Of a DNA stretch of 64,000 bases, positions 52,414-59,874 are shown in pieces. Under the pieces are notes generated by a model, which did not search any database, was not told where the DNA came from, and saw nothing but the letters and a program-made list of their open reading frames with translations. Origin of the DNA: CAYPFY01 sp964410105 (GTDB lineage Bacteria > Bacteroidota > Ignavibacteria > UBA10030 > SZUA-254); contig CAYPFY010000003.1 in assembly GCA_964410105.1 (NCBI GenBank), positions 124,001 through 188,000 on the forward strand, read 5' to 3'. Every line of letters begins with the position of its first letter. Within the stretch, counting starts at the first letter, position 1. The position numbers were made by a program, and so were the translations under genes.

Positions 52414-54237
52414 TTGCGTATTCCTCCGGAAAAAATAGATGAGATAAGGAACGCGATCGATATCGTCGATCTGATCGGCAGCGTCGTGCCGCTGAAAAAG
52501 CGCGGGAAAAACCACGTCGGCCTTTGTCCGTTCCACACAGAAAAGACTCCATCGTTTACGGTGTCGCCGGAAAGGCAGATGTACCATTGCTTTGGCTGCG
52601 GCCTCGGAGGCAATGTCTTCACTTTTCTGATGGAATTCGAGAAAGTGTCGTTCGTCGAGGCCGTCCGATCGCTTGCGGAAAAGGCCGGGATCGCTCTCCC
52701 GGAGGGGCGGGATGATTCCCAGGCCGCAAGCGAGCAGGAGGTCATGTATGAGGTGTTGAAAGAAGCGGGGAGGTTTTACCACCGGTGCCTGACGGAAAGT
52801 CCGGACGGGAAGGCGGCCCTCGATTACCTGCGGAGCCGGAGATTCAGCGATCAGACGATCCGTACCTTCGGCCTCGGTTACTCCCCCCATTCATGGGACG
52901 CGTTCCTCACGTACGCGGAAGGGAAAACATTTCCGACAGCCCTCCTTGTGAAATGCGGGCTCGCGCGCCAGCGGGACGACGGCACTCACTTTGATTATTT
53001 CCGGGGCCGCGTCATGTTTCCCGTCTTCACCACGACGGGCCGCGTTGCCGGGTTCGGCGCACGCAAAATCCGCGAGGACGATCCCCTCGGGAAATACATC
53101 AATTCGCCCGAAACTCCCGTCTATAACAAGAGCCGGCTCCTGTACGGACTCTTTCAGGCAAAGGAGGAGATTCGCCAGGGCGAAACGGCGATACTCGTGG
53201 AGGGATATGCCGATCTCATCAGTCTCTTCCAGTCGGGGATAAAGAATGTCGTTGCATCGAGCGGGACATCGCTCACCGGAGATCAAATCACACTCCTCGG
53301 CCGGTATACCCGGAATATCACCATCGTCTATGATGCCGACTCGGCCGGATCGCAGGCCGCGCTCCGCGGCGTCGATGCCATACTCGAGCAGGATCTCGAT
53401 GTGCAGGTCGCGAGCCTCCCCGAAGGGGAAGACCCTGATTCCTTCGTGAAGGCGAAGGGGCCCGAAGAGTTCAGAAAACTCATTCGGGAGGCGGTGTCCT
53501 TCATCGATTTCATCGCCCTGACATGCGAGCGCCAGAATAAACTTGCAACCCCCGAGGGACAGGCGCAGACGGTGAGGACGATCGTCGGGAGCATCGCCAA
53601 AATGAAGGATGAATTGAAAAGGAGTTTTTATATCAAACGGGTGGCCGACAAATACCGATTGTATGAATCGACTCTCTACCGCGAGCTGGAAAAACTGCAG
53701 TCCCCTCGCGGAAGCCGCCGCCAGGACCCTCAACGGCTCTCCGAACCCTCGCCAGCTCGCGAGACGGGCGTTCCGCAACCAGAAAAAGACCTGATCGGGG
53801 CAATGGTGCAGGGGGGTACCGACACGATACGATATGTTTTTTCAAAAATTTCCCTTGAAGACTTTTCGCATCCCGATGCACGGGGGGTCGCCGCGCTGCT
53901 GATTGCCCGCGCCGAGGCAGGCGAAAGCCTTGATCCGAATTCCGTCATCGACGATGTAAAGTTTCCATCCCAACGCGGACTCATCGCCGAGGCGGTCTTG
54001 CGCAAGTACCCGGTCAGCCAGGGGTGGAAGGGGGGATCCCAGCCCGCTCCACCCGATACGCTCCGCGCCGCCCTCGGGGCCATCACCGCGCTCCGGCGGC
54101 GGATCCTCGAAAACTCTCTTCAGGAGAATCAACGGCAATTGAAGGACGCAGCCCGGCGCGGAATCGATCTTTTCCCATACCTGGAGCGGAATCGGCAGAT
54201 TTTGGGAGAAATCAAGGAGCTCGAACCTAAGCCGTAA
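52414..54237 (+). CDS. dnaG: DNA primase
   Basis: Makes RNA primers at the replication fork. From a TTG start at 52414 the protein begins RIPPEKIDEIRNAIDIVDLIG, as usual for DnaG, and is 607 residues long. The zinc ribbon has Cys38, His41, Cys59 and Cys62 (CPFH and CFGCG), the TOPRIM core has ILVEGYADLISL and IVYDADSAGSQAALR, and a DnaB-interacting C-terminal part follows. The frame opens 19 codons earlier at another TTG, but the promoter occupies that stretch. The ECF sigma gene begins 35 bases after the stop. Confidence 0.95.
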   Translation: MRIPPEKIDEIRNAIDIVDLIGSVVPLKKRGKNHVGLCPFHTEKTPSFTVSPERQMYHCFGCGLGGNVFTFLMEFEKVSFVEAVRSLAEKAGIALPEGRDDSQAASEQEVMYEVLKEAGRFYHRCLTESPDGKAALDYLRSRRFSDQTIRTFGLGYSPHSWDAFLTYAEGKTFPTALLVKCGLARQRDDGTHFDYFRGRVMFPVFTTTGRVAGFGARKIREDDPLGKYINSPETPVYNKSRLLYGLFQAKEEIRQGETAILVEGYADLISLFQSGIKNVVASSGTSLTGDQITLLGRYTRNITIVYDADSAGSQAALRGVDAILEQDLDVQVASLPEGEDPDSFVKAKGPEEFRKLIREAVSFIDFIALTCERQNKLATPEGQAQTVRTIVGSIAKMKDELKRSFYIKRVADKYRLYESTLYRELEKLQSPRGSRRQDPQRLSEPSPARETGVPQPEKDLIGAMVQGGTDTIRYVFSKISLEDFSHPDARGVAALLIARAEAGESLDPNSVIDDVKFPSQRGLIAEAVLRKYPVSQGWKGGSQPAPPDTLRAALGAITALRRRILENSLQENQRQLKDAARRGIDLFPYLERNRQILGEIKELEPKP

Positions 54238-54272
54238 CCTTTCCGCTCCCTACGGCATCAAATGAGTAACTC

Positions 54273-54827
54273 ATGGGTGGAAGGCCAGCCGACACGATTG
54301 CGGCGCGAAGCCCGGATGAGGATGATCTCATCGAACGGACTCGCGCACGGGATAGAGTTGCATTCGAGCAACTCTACAGGCTTCACGTGCGTCGAATCTA
54401 CGCCCTCTGCCTTCGTATGGCCGGTGAAACCAACGCTGCGGAGGAGTTTACGCAGGATGTGTTTGTCCGAGTCTGGGAGTCAATCAGTTCCTACCGCGCC
54501 GAAAGCGCGTTTTCCACATGGCTGCACAGGGTCGCCGTCAACGTCGTCCTCGCATCGAGAAGGGCAGGGGTTCGACGGTTGAAACGCATCTTTTTCGCTG
54601 ACGATATCGAAGAGCATGATTCCCCATCCTTTCCCCCCGGGGAAACGATGGACCTGGAAAACGCGATCGCATCCCTCCCTCCGCAGGCGAGGAAAGTCCT
54701 CGTCCTGCATGACGTTGAGGGCTACAGGCACGCGGAGATTGCATCCATGATGGGCCTTGCGGTCGGGACGTCGAAGACGCAGCTTCACCGGGCTCGAAAG
54801 CTGCTGAGAGGAGTTCTGCAGAGATGA
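54273..54827 (+). CDS. ECF (sigma-70 family, group 4) RNA polymerase sigma factor
   Basis: 184 residues. Region 2 is AFEQLYRLHVRRIYALCLRMAGETNAAEEFTQDVFVRVWESISSYR, with the -10 binding helix, and region 4 is LPPQARKVLVLHDVEGYRHAEIASMMGLAVGTSKTQLHRARKLLR, a helix-turn-helix for the -35 element. No region 3 domain, as expected for ECF factors. The stop overlaps the ATG of its anti-sigma gene by 4 bases, so the pair is translationally coupled. Target promoters are unknown. Confidence 0.95.
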   Translation: MGGRPADTIAARSPDEDDLIERTRARDRVAFEQLYRLHVRRIYALCLRMAGETNAAEEFTQDVFVRVWESISSYRAESAFSTWLHRVAVNVVLASRRAGVRRLKRIFFADDIEEHDSPSFPPGETMDLENAIASLPPQARKVLVLHDVEGYRHAEIASMMGLAVGTSKTQLHRARKLLRGVLQR

Positions 54828-55972
54828 CCTGCGCCGAAATCAGGCCCTTGCTGGATGACTTTGTCGATCACGAACTGTCGGCGGAGAGGGAGGCCGAGAT
54901 TTCCCGTCATCTCCATGATTGCGCCGGGTGCGCCGGAGAGGTGGATGACATTCGCCGGCTTCTCGCACGACTGAGTGAGCTGCCGGACGAAATCGCGCCG
55001 GGGCGTGATCTCTGGGGCCCGATCCTTGCCAGGATCGCCCATCCCTCAAGGCTCAGGATTAACCATTCCCCGGCGGATGGGAGAAGCGCATTCCGGCCGT
55101 CACGGATGGGTTTCGCCCTTGCCGCCGCCATCCTCGGCGTCGTGGCAGTCCTCTGGTTTCTCCCTTCCCCCTCCGGCATCTGGCAAGTCTCCCGCCTCGA
55201 AGGTTTTCCGCGGATAGATTCGTCGCCGTTCGAGGGATCGAGCACCATGAGGGCGGGATCCCTCCTGGAGACTGACGCGACCTCGCGCGCCCGGATCTCT
55301 GTCGGAAAGATAGGGCGGGTCGAAGTCGAGCCCGGCTCACGGCTCCGACTCATAGAGGCCGCATCGGACAATCAGAAAATGGCTCTCGAGCGCGGGACGA
55401 TCGTTGCATCGACATGGGCCCCGCCGCGGCTTTTTTCCGTGGAGACGCCCTCGGGCGTCGCCGTCGATCTCGGATGCGCCTACCGGCTCATGGTCGACAA
55501 TGCCGGGAGAAGTTTTCTTCTTGTCACCGCTGGAAGCGTCTCGCTCGAGTGGGGAGGCAGATTGTCAATTATTCCGAGCGCGATGATCTGCGAGACCCGG
55601 CCCGGAGTCGGTCCCGGCACACCGTATCGTGAGTCGGCTCCGGAGAGATTCCGGGCGTCTCTCGAAAAATTCGATTTCACGGGGGATGAATCGTGTCTCG
55701 ACACAATCGTCAGCGCATGCCGGAGAGACGACGCGGTGACGCTCTGGCACCTCATCCGCCGCGCCGATATGAAGGCCCGGCCCCGCGTCTATGCCCGGCT
55801 GGCAGCTCTTGTTCCCCCCTCCCCCGACATCACCGAGAACGGAATCCTGAATCTCGACCGGGACATGATGAGACGATGGTGGAGAGAGTTTGAAACCGCG
55901 TCCCTGCCCGACGAAACCCAGAGTCCCGCAAAGTCCTTCTGGTCCTTCCTGAGAAAAACCTTTTCGATCTGA
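54824..55972 (+). CDS. Membrane anti-sigma factor with zinc-finger (zf-HC2) and FecR domains
   Basis: 382 residues. The N-terminal anti-sigma domain has the HxxxCxxC motif (His29, Cys33, Cys36). One membrane helix follows (about 95-113, FALAAAILGVVAVLWFL), then a periplasmic FecR-like beta domain (about 145-270: VEVEPGSRLRL, LERGTIVAS, FSVETPSGVAVDLGCAYRL, LLVTAGSVSLEW) and a C-terminal helical part of about 100 residues. It should hold the preceding ECF sigma factor at the membrane until a periplasmic signal releases it. No TonB-dependent receptor is adjacent, unlike classical FecIR systems. Confidence 0.88.
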   Translation: MTCAEIRPLLDDFVDHELSAEREAEISRHLHDCAGCAGEVDDIRRLLARLSELPDEIAPGRDLWGPILARIAHPSRLRINHSPADGRSAFRPSRMGFALAAAILGVVAVLWFLPSPSGIWQVSRLEGFPRIDSSPFEGSSTMRAGSLLETDATSRARISVGKIGRVEVEPGSRLRLIEAASDNQKMALERGTIVASTWAPPRLFSVETPSGVAVDLGCAYRLMVDNAGRSFLLVTAGSVSLEWGGRLSIIPSAMICETRPGVGPGTPYRESAPERFRASLEKFDFTGDESCLDTIVSACRRDDAVTLWHLIRRADMKARPRVYARLAALVPPSPDITENGILNLDRDMMRRWWREFETASLPDETQSPAKSFWSFLRKTFSI

Positions 55973-55982
55973 TCAACCATCT

Positions 55983-56036
55983 CCGCCCGGGCGGCATCTC
56001 ACCTACGAGGATGCGATCGGGCGATGCCGCGCATCC
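55983..56036 (+). terminator. Palindrome and hairpin after the anti-sigma gene
   Basis: A perfect palindrome CCGCCCGGGCGG (55983-55994) is followed by GGATGCG (56009-56015) pairing with CGCATCC (56030-56036), a 7-bp stem with a 14-base loop. No T-run. It may end the sigma/anti-sigma transcript; function uncertain. Confidence 0.3.
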
Positions 56037-56070
56037 CCGCTGAAACTCTCACAAGCGCTGAAAGGATTTT

Positions 56071-56529
56071 ATGAAACCGCTCATCGGATGGGCATGCGTG
56101 CTCGGCTTCCTCGTCATTCAGTGCTTCCGGCCGGAACGGACAAATCCTCCCGTCAATCCCGCCAACACATTCCAATATCGGTTCCACCCCCCTGAGAATA
56201 TTGCCGGGATGATATCCCGCGCCTGCATGGACTGCCATTCCGACGAGACCCGGTGGCCGTGGTACAGCTCGGTCGCCCCCGTTTCCTGGTACCTTTCCCG
56301 CCATGTGGAGACCGGGAGAGAACGCCTGAACTTCTCTAGCTGGTCACAGCGGGAGAGGGGAGAGGAGGCTTATAAGCTGGGGGAAATGAGGGACTGGGTG
56401 GCCCGCGGCAAGATGCCTCTGAAATCCTATGTGAAGCTCCATCCTGAAGCCCGACTCTCTTCGTCGGAGATCGACTCGCTCGTGGCCTGGATTGACGTTC
56501 AAAGAGGCTTTTACACGGATTCCCAATAA
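56071..56529 (+). CDS. Haem-binding domain protein (cytochrome-like, CxxCH)
   Basis: 152 residues with an N-terminal signal or anchor (LIGWACVLGFLVIQCF) and a single haem motif CMDCH at residues 52-56 within ACMDCHSDETRWPWYSSVAPVSWYLSRHVETGRERLNFS, the conserved block of the Haem_bd domain (PF14376). The protein should sit in the periplasm or membrane and bind one haem c; partners are unknown. AAAGGA precedes the ATG. It stands alone, about 100 bases after the anti-sigma gene. Confidence 0.9.
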   Translation: MKPLIGWACVLGFLVIQCFRPERTNPPVNPANTFQYRFHPPENIAGMISRACMDCHSDETRWPWYSSVAPVSWYLSRHVETGRERLNFSSWSQRERGEEAYKLGEMRDWVARGKMPLKSYVKLHPEARLSSSEIDSLVAWIDVQRGFYTDSQ

Positions 56530-56894
56530 AAAAAGGGCGGCCGGAGGCAGCCACCCTTAGGGATTGGGGATATGTAGCCCATTGCTTTGGAGATTTTCCC
56601 CACGTTCAAGGTAAGATTTTGCCCTCCCTGCTTCAAAGCGAATGTGTCCTGCGTCATATTTTCGCCCCCTCCCGCGGGACCACCCCCCTTAGGAGCGCAA
56701 TTTTTGGGGAGTGAATTTTAGAGCCCAAATTTAATCGGAAAAACTGCGCAATCGGGCTTGATAAAGGGGGAGAGTCTTGAGTATTATGTCAAAGCATTCC
56801 GCCCCGCCTCAATTCCCTTGACATGCGTGGATCAGCCGGCACGGCTCTGAGGAAAAATCTCATGCGCTGATTTGTGACGGAGATTGAGTGCCCG
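56530..56894. other. Longest non-coding stretch of the window
   Basis: About 365 bases without a convincing gene on either strand. It starts with an A-run and an imperfect hairpin (AAGGG, one mismatch, GGC / GCC, mismatch, CCCTT; 56533-56558) and has several T-rich and C-rich patches, with lower GC than its surroundings. A weak stem TTTGGG (56703-56708) / CCCAAA (56724-56729) is also present. I see no tRNA fold, riboswitch core or repeat array. The region ends at the promoter of the next gene. Confidence 0.5.
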
Positions 56895-56925
56895 TTGACC
56901 AGCGGCATCGCACGAAGTATATTGG
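56895..56925 (+). promoter_or_regulatory. Promoter of the NTF2-like / NAD(P)-binding pair
   Basis: TTGACC at 56895-56900, 17 bases, TATATT at 56918-56923 (TATATTGG as the -7 form). Close to both sigma70 and Bacteroidota-type patterns. The start of transcription would be about 12 bases before the ATG at 56942. Confidence 0.6.
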
Positions 56926-56941
56926 AAACTACGATCGGAAT

Positions 56942-57418
56942 ATGAACAGGAATGAATCGCACCATCCCGAGGATCTGACATCGGTCGATGGTATCATAAA
57001 GGCTCTCTACGAGTCCGTTTCGTTTTCTCCCGGGCGGCAGCCGAATTTTGAGCGCCTCCGGACCCTTTTTCATCCCGGCGGCAGGCTCGTCCCGCCAAGG
57101 GGGGAGAAGGATTCGGCGACTTCCGTCATGGACCTCGAGACCTTCATAGCGCGCTCGCGCGAGCATGTCGTCATAAGCGGCCTGGAACGGAAAGGTTTCA
57201 GCGAAACGGAGGTCGCCCGGCGCACGCATTCCTTCGGGAATATCGCACACCTGTTCAGCACATACGAATCGCGCCACCTGCCGACGGATCCTGCTCCGAT
57301 GCAACGCGGGATCAACAGCATACAGCTTCTGCGCGAGCAGGGGAGGTGGTGGGTGATCAGTATCGCCTGGGACATCGAACGCCCCGGCAATCCGGTCCCG
57401 CGTCCCTATCTCACCTGA
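56942..57418 (+). CDS. NTF2/SnoaL-like small protein of unknown function
   Basis: 158 residues from the ATG at 56942; a GTG at 56888 lies upstream of the promoter and is rejected. Its outline fits the SnoaL/NTF2 cone fold: an N-terminal helix (DLTSVDGIIKALYESVSF), FERLRTLFHPGGRLVP, a middle helix with FIARSREHV, GFSETEVARRTHSFGNIAHLFSTYESR, and a last strand RWWVISIAWDIE. Such proteins are enzymes or binding proteins with very varied substrates; none is assigned. The stop overlaps the start of the next gene (TGATG). Confidence 0.7.
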   Translation: MNRNESHHPEDLTSVDGIIKALYESVSFSPGRQPNFERLRTLFHPGGRLVPPRGEKDSATSVMDLETFIARSREHVVISGLERKGFSETEVARRTHSFGNIAHLFSTYESRHLPTDPAPMQRGINSIQLLREQGRWWVISIAWDIERPGNPVPRPYLT

Positions 57419-58059
57419 TGTCCCGCAAAATATTCGTCACCGGCGGGACAGGCTACGTTGGCAGGAGCCTCATCCCCCTTCTTCTTGATCGCGGCCACGA
57501 GCTCACAGCGCTCGTCCGTGAGCGAGGCAGGTCCATACCCGGCTGTGAGAATGTCATCGGCGACGCGCTCAATCCATCCTCCTATGACGGAAAGATTCTG
57601 CACGATACTTTCATCCACCTCGTCGGAGTTTCCCTTCCCGCGAGGCCGGTCCTCTTCCGGTCAGTCGATCTTCAATCGGCGCTCGTCGCCATCGAGGCGT
57701 CAGCGCTTGCCGGGATCCGCCACTTCATCTACGTGAGCGTCGCGCAGCCGGCGCCCGTCATGAAGGAGTACGTCAGCGCCCGCCGGGACGCAGAGACCGC
57801 CATCCGGGCGTCGGGGCTAAACGCCACCATCCTGCGTCCGTGGTACGTTCTCGGCCCGGGCCATCGCTGGCCGGCAGCGCTCCATCCCTTCTACTGGCTT
57901 CTTGAAAGATTTCCACCGACGGCCGACGGCGCCCGCCGGCTCGGCCTCGTCACGATCGGGCAAGTCTCAAGGATCCTCGCCCTGGCCGTCGAAGATCCCG
58001 CCCGCGGAATCCGCATCCTTGACGTCGCGGCTATCCGGCGGGGGACCCTCCCGGCCTGA
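57418..58059 (+). CDS. NAD(P)-binding atypical SDR / NmrA-like protein
   Basis: 213 residues with the nucleotide motif KIFVTGGTGYVGRSLIPLLL at the start, NVIGDALNP, FIHLVGVSLP, GIRHFIYVSVAQPAPVMKEYVSARRDAETAIRASGLNATILRPWYVLGPG. The catalytic YxxxK of classical SDR enzymes is replaced by YVSARRDAE, as in atypical members that act as isomerases, reductases or redox sensors. The ATG at 57418 shares one base with the previous stop; a longer open frame upstream lies inside that gene and is not used. Function unknown. Confidence 0.82.
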   Translation: MSRKIFVTGGTGYVGRSLIPLLLDRGHELTALVRERGRSIPGCENVIGDALNPSSYDGKILHDTFIHLVGVSLPARPVLFRSVDLQSALVAIEASALAGIRHFIYVSVAQPAPVMKEYVSARRDAETAIRASGLNATILRPWYVLGPGHRWPAALHPFYWLLERFPPTADGARRLGLVTIGQVSRILALAVEDPARGIRILDVAAIRRGTLPA

Positions 58060-58066
58060 GGGGAAC

Positions 58067-58097
58067 TTGAAATTGAGCCGGGGGGTTTCTACCTTTA
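58067..58097 (+). promoter_or_regulatory. Promoter of the TetR-RND efflux operon
   Basis: TTG at 58067-58069, 20 bases, TACCTTTA at 58090-58097 (seven of eight positions of TAnnTTTG). It is followed directly by a candidate TetR operator. Confidence 0.6.
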
Positions 58098-58118
58098 GAC
58101 TATTCGGGTCAAAGAGTC
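58098..58118. promoter_or_regulatory. Candidate TetR operator (imperfect palindrome)
   Basis: Half sites GACTATTCG (58098-58106) and CAAAGAGTC (58110-58118), separated by GGT, match as inverted repeats at 7 of 9 positions. The site begins next to the -7 element and covers the expected transcript start, where a TetR repressor would block initiation. Confidence 0.45.
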
Positions 58119-58124
58119 GAAAGC

Positions 58125-58808
58125 ATGAAAGCGTCCGCCCTTTCCGGGGAAACTCCGCCCAGCGTCACCAAAGCTAATATCCTCGATGCCGCCGAACGCC
58201 GGTTCGCGCAGTACGGCCTCTCGAAGGTGACGATGGACGAGATCGCGCGCGATGTGGGTCTCGGGAAGACATCGCTCTATTATTACTTTCCAACCAAGGA
58301 AAGCCTCTTCAGGGCAGTCCTCGTGCGTGAGCACGCGGAGTTCATCGACTCCGTTGCGGCCATGATGGCCGCCGAGGCGTCCGCCCGTTCCAAGCTGAGA
58401 CGCTTCCTGAACGAGCGATTTGAGTATTTTCTGAGGTTCGTCAACCTCCATATTCTTGATCTCAGAATGTCGGAAAAGATGAAGCCCCTGGTGAGGGGGA
58501 TGTTCGACGATATCGCGGCCCAGGATCTGAGGATGCTCCAGCGCGCGGTCGAGGAGGGAAAATCCCGGGGAGAATTCCGTGTCGAGTCAGCCGCTAAAAC
58601 TGCCGAGGGGATCCTGCACCTTATGCAGGGGCTCCGCATGCGCTTCATCCGGACGATGGATGGACCGTCGGTTGAGCCGGATCAGCGGGAAAAGCTCCGG
58701 GCGGAATTCTCGATGATCGCCGAACTTATCCTTCGCGGGCTCTGCCACAGGGATGTGAAGAAGCGTGACAATGGATCCCGCACGCCCCACCACCAGCACC
58801 GGCTCTGA
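58125..58808 (+). CDS. TetR/AcrR family transcriptional regulator
   Basis: 227 residues. The DNA-binding domain is ANILDAAERRFAQYGLSKVTMDEIARDVGLGKTSLYYYFPTKESLFRAVL (about 15-63), followed by an all-helical ligand and dimer domain. As in many efflux loci the repressor gene is first in the operon it probably controls; the adaptor gene starts 9 bases after its stop. A palindrome just upstream is the likely operator. The inducer is unknown. Confidence 0.93.
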   Translation: MKASALSGETPPSVTKANILDAAERRFAQYGLSKVTMDEIARDVGLGKTSLYYYFPTKESLFRAVLVREHAEFIDSVAAMMAAEASARSKLRRFLNERFEYFLRFVNLHILDLRMSEKMKPLVRGMFDDIAAQDLRMLQRAVEEGKSRGEFRVESAAKTAEGILHLMQGLRMRFIRTMDGPSVEPDQREKLRAEFSMIAELILRGLCHRDVKKRDNGSRTPHHQHRL

Positions 58809-58817
58809 GCCACACAC

Positions 58818-59867
58818 ATGAAACGATCGACGCTCTATGCTTCGCTAGCCACCGCGGTCCTCCTTGTCGGCCTGATCGCATGGAAGATCGCCGCAGGAAA
58901 TTCTGCGGCCGATCCGCGGCGGGCCAGTGCGCCCATCGTCAAAACCGAGCTTCCCCGCCGGGAATCTGTCCGCTATACGCTGAAATTCACCGGAGACGTC
59001 CTCCCGACCCAGCAGGCCAATATTTATTCAAAAGTGAACGGCAATCTCGAACGGATCCATGTCGATATGGGGATGGCCGTGAGGAAGGGCCAGCTCCTCG
59101 CTCTCATCGACACCACGGAGCTTTCGCAGCAGTACCAGCAGGCCTCCGCCACCTCAAAAAACGCACAACTCGTTTTCGAAAGGACCAAGGAACTGGCGGC
59201 CCAGAATCTTGTCGCCAAGCAGGACCTGGATAATGCCGATGCGGCGATGAAAGTGGCCCTCGCCAATGAGGATAACGCCCGCACACGGCTCGAGTATGCC
59301 CGCATCAGGGCGCCGTTCGCCGGGATTATCACCCGCAGATACCTCGATCCCGGGGCGAACGTGACCTCGAATACGACGACGCTCTTCACGCTGATGGACC
59401 TCGATGCGATGAAAGTCATCGTCAGCGTCCTCGAAAAGGACATCCCCTCGGTGAAGGCGGGAATCAAGGCGTCGGTCGGGGTGGATGCATTTCCCGGAAG
59501 ACAATTCAACGGCGCGATCACCCGGCTGAGCGAGGCGGTCGATCTTTCAACGAGGACCATGGCCGTGCAGATTGATATCCCGAACGGGGACCACATGCTC
59601 AAACCGGGCATGTTTGCCGCCGTCATAATTTTCATCGCTGAACACAAGAATGCCGTCACGATCCCGACCCAGGCGATTCAAAAGGACGATAAGGGGATGT
59701 TCGTCTACGTCGTGGACGGAAAAACGGCACGCAGGAGAGATATCGTCACAGGCAGCGAGCAGGATTCACGGACGGAAATCGTCCAGGGGCTTTCCGGCGA
59801 TGAGCCTCTGGTCAGCGTCGGGCAGCAATTCGTGAAGGACGGCTCTCCCGTCACCATACAGCAATAG
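58818..59867 (+). CDS. RND efflux periplasmic adaptor subunit
   Basis: 349 residues. An N-terminal anchor (LATAVLLVGLIAWKIAAG) is followed by the biotinyl-lipoyl halves (TGDVLPTQQANIYSKVNGNLERIHVDMGMAVRKGQLLALID and LEYARIRAPFAGIITRRYLDPGANV), a short coiled-coil hairpin, the beta-barrel domain (VSVLEKDIPSVKAGIKASV) and the membrane-proximal domain. It links the inner-membrane pump to the TolC channel. The pump gene begins 7 bases after the stop. Confidence 0.94.
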   Translation: MKRSTLYASLATAVLLVGLIAWKIAAGNSAADPRRASAPIVKTELPRRESVRYTLKFTGDVLPTQQANIYSKVNGNLERIHVDMGMAVRKGQLLALIDTTELSQQYQQASATSKNAQLVFERTKELAAQNLVAKQDLDNADAAMKVALANEDNARTRLEYARIRAPFAGIITRRYLDPGANVTSNTTTLFTLMDLDAMKVIVSVLEKDIPSVKAGIKASVGVDAFPGRQFNGAITRLSEAVDLSTRTMAVQIDIPNGDHMLKPGMFAAVIIFIAEHKNAVTIPTQAIQKDDKGMFVYVVDGKTARRRDIVTGSEQDSRTEIVQGLSGDEPLVSVGQQFVKDGSPVTIQQ

Positions 59868-59874
59868 CCCGCCC

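Noticed and set aside
56888..56941. GTG at 56888 as the start of the NTF2-like gene
   Set aside because: The TTGACC/TATATT promoter lies between this GTG and the ATG at 56942, so the extra 18 codons would not be transcribed.
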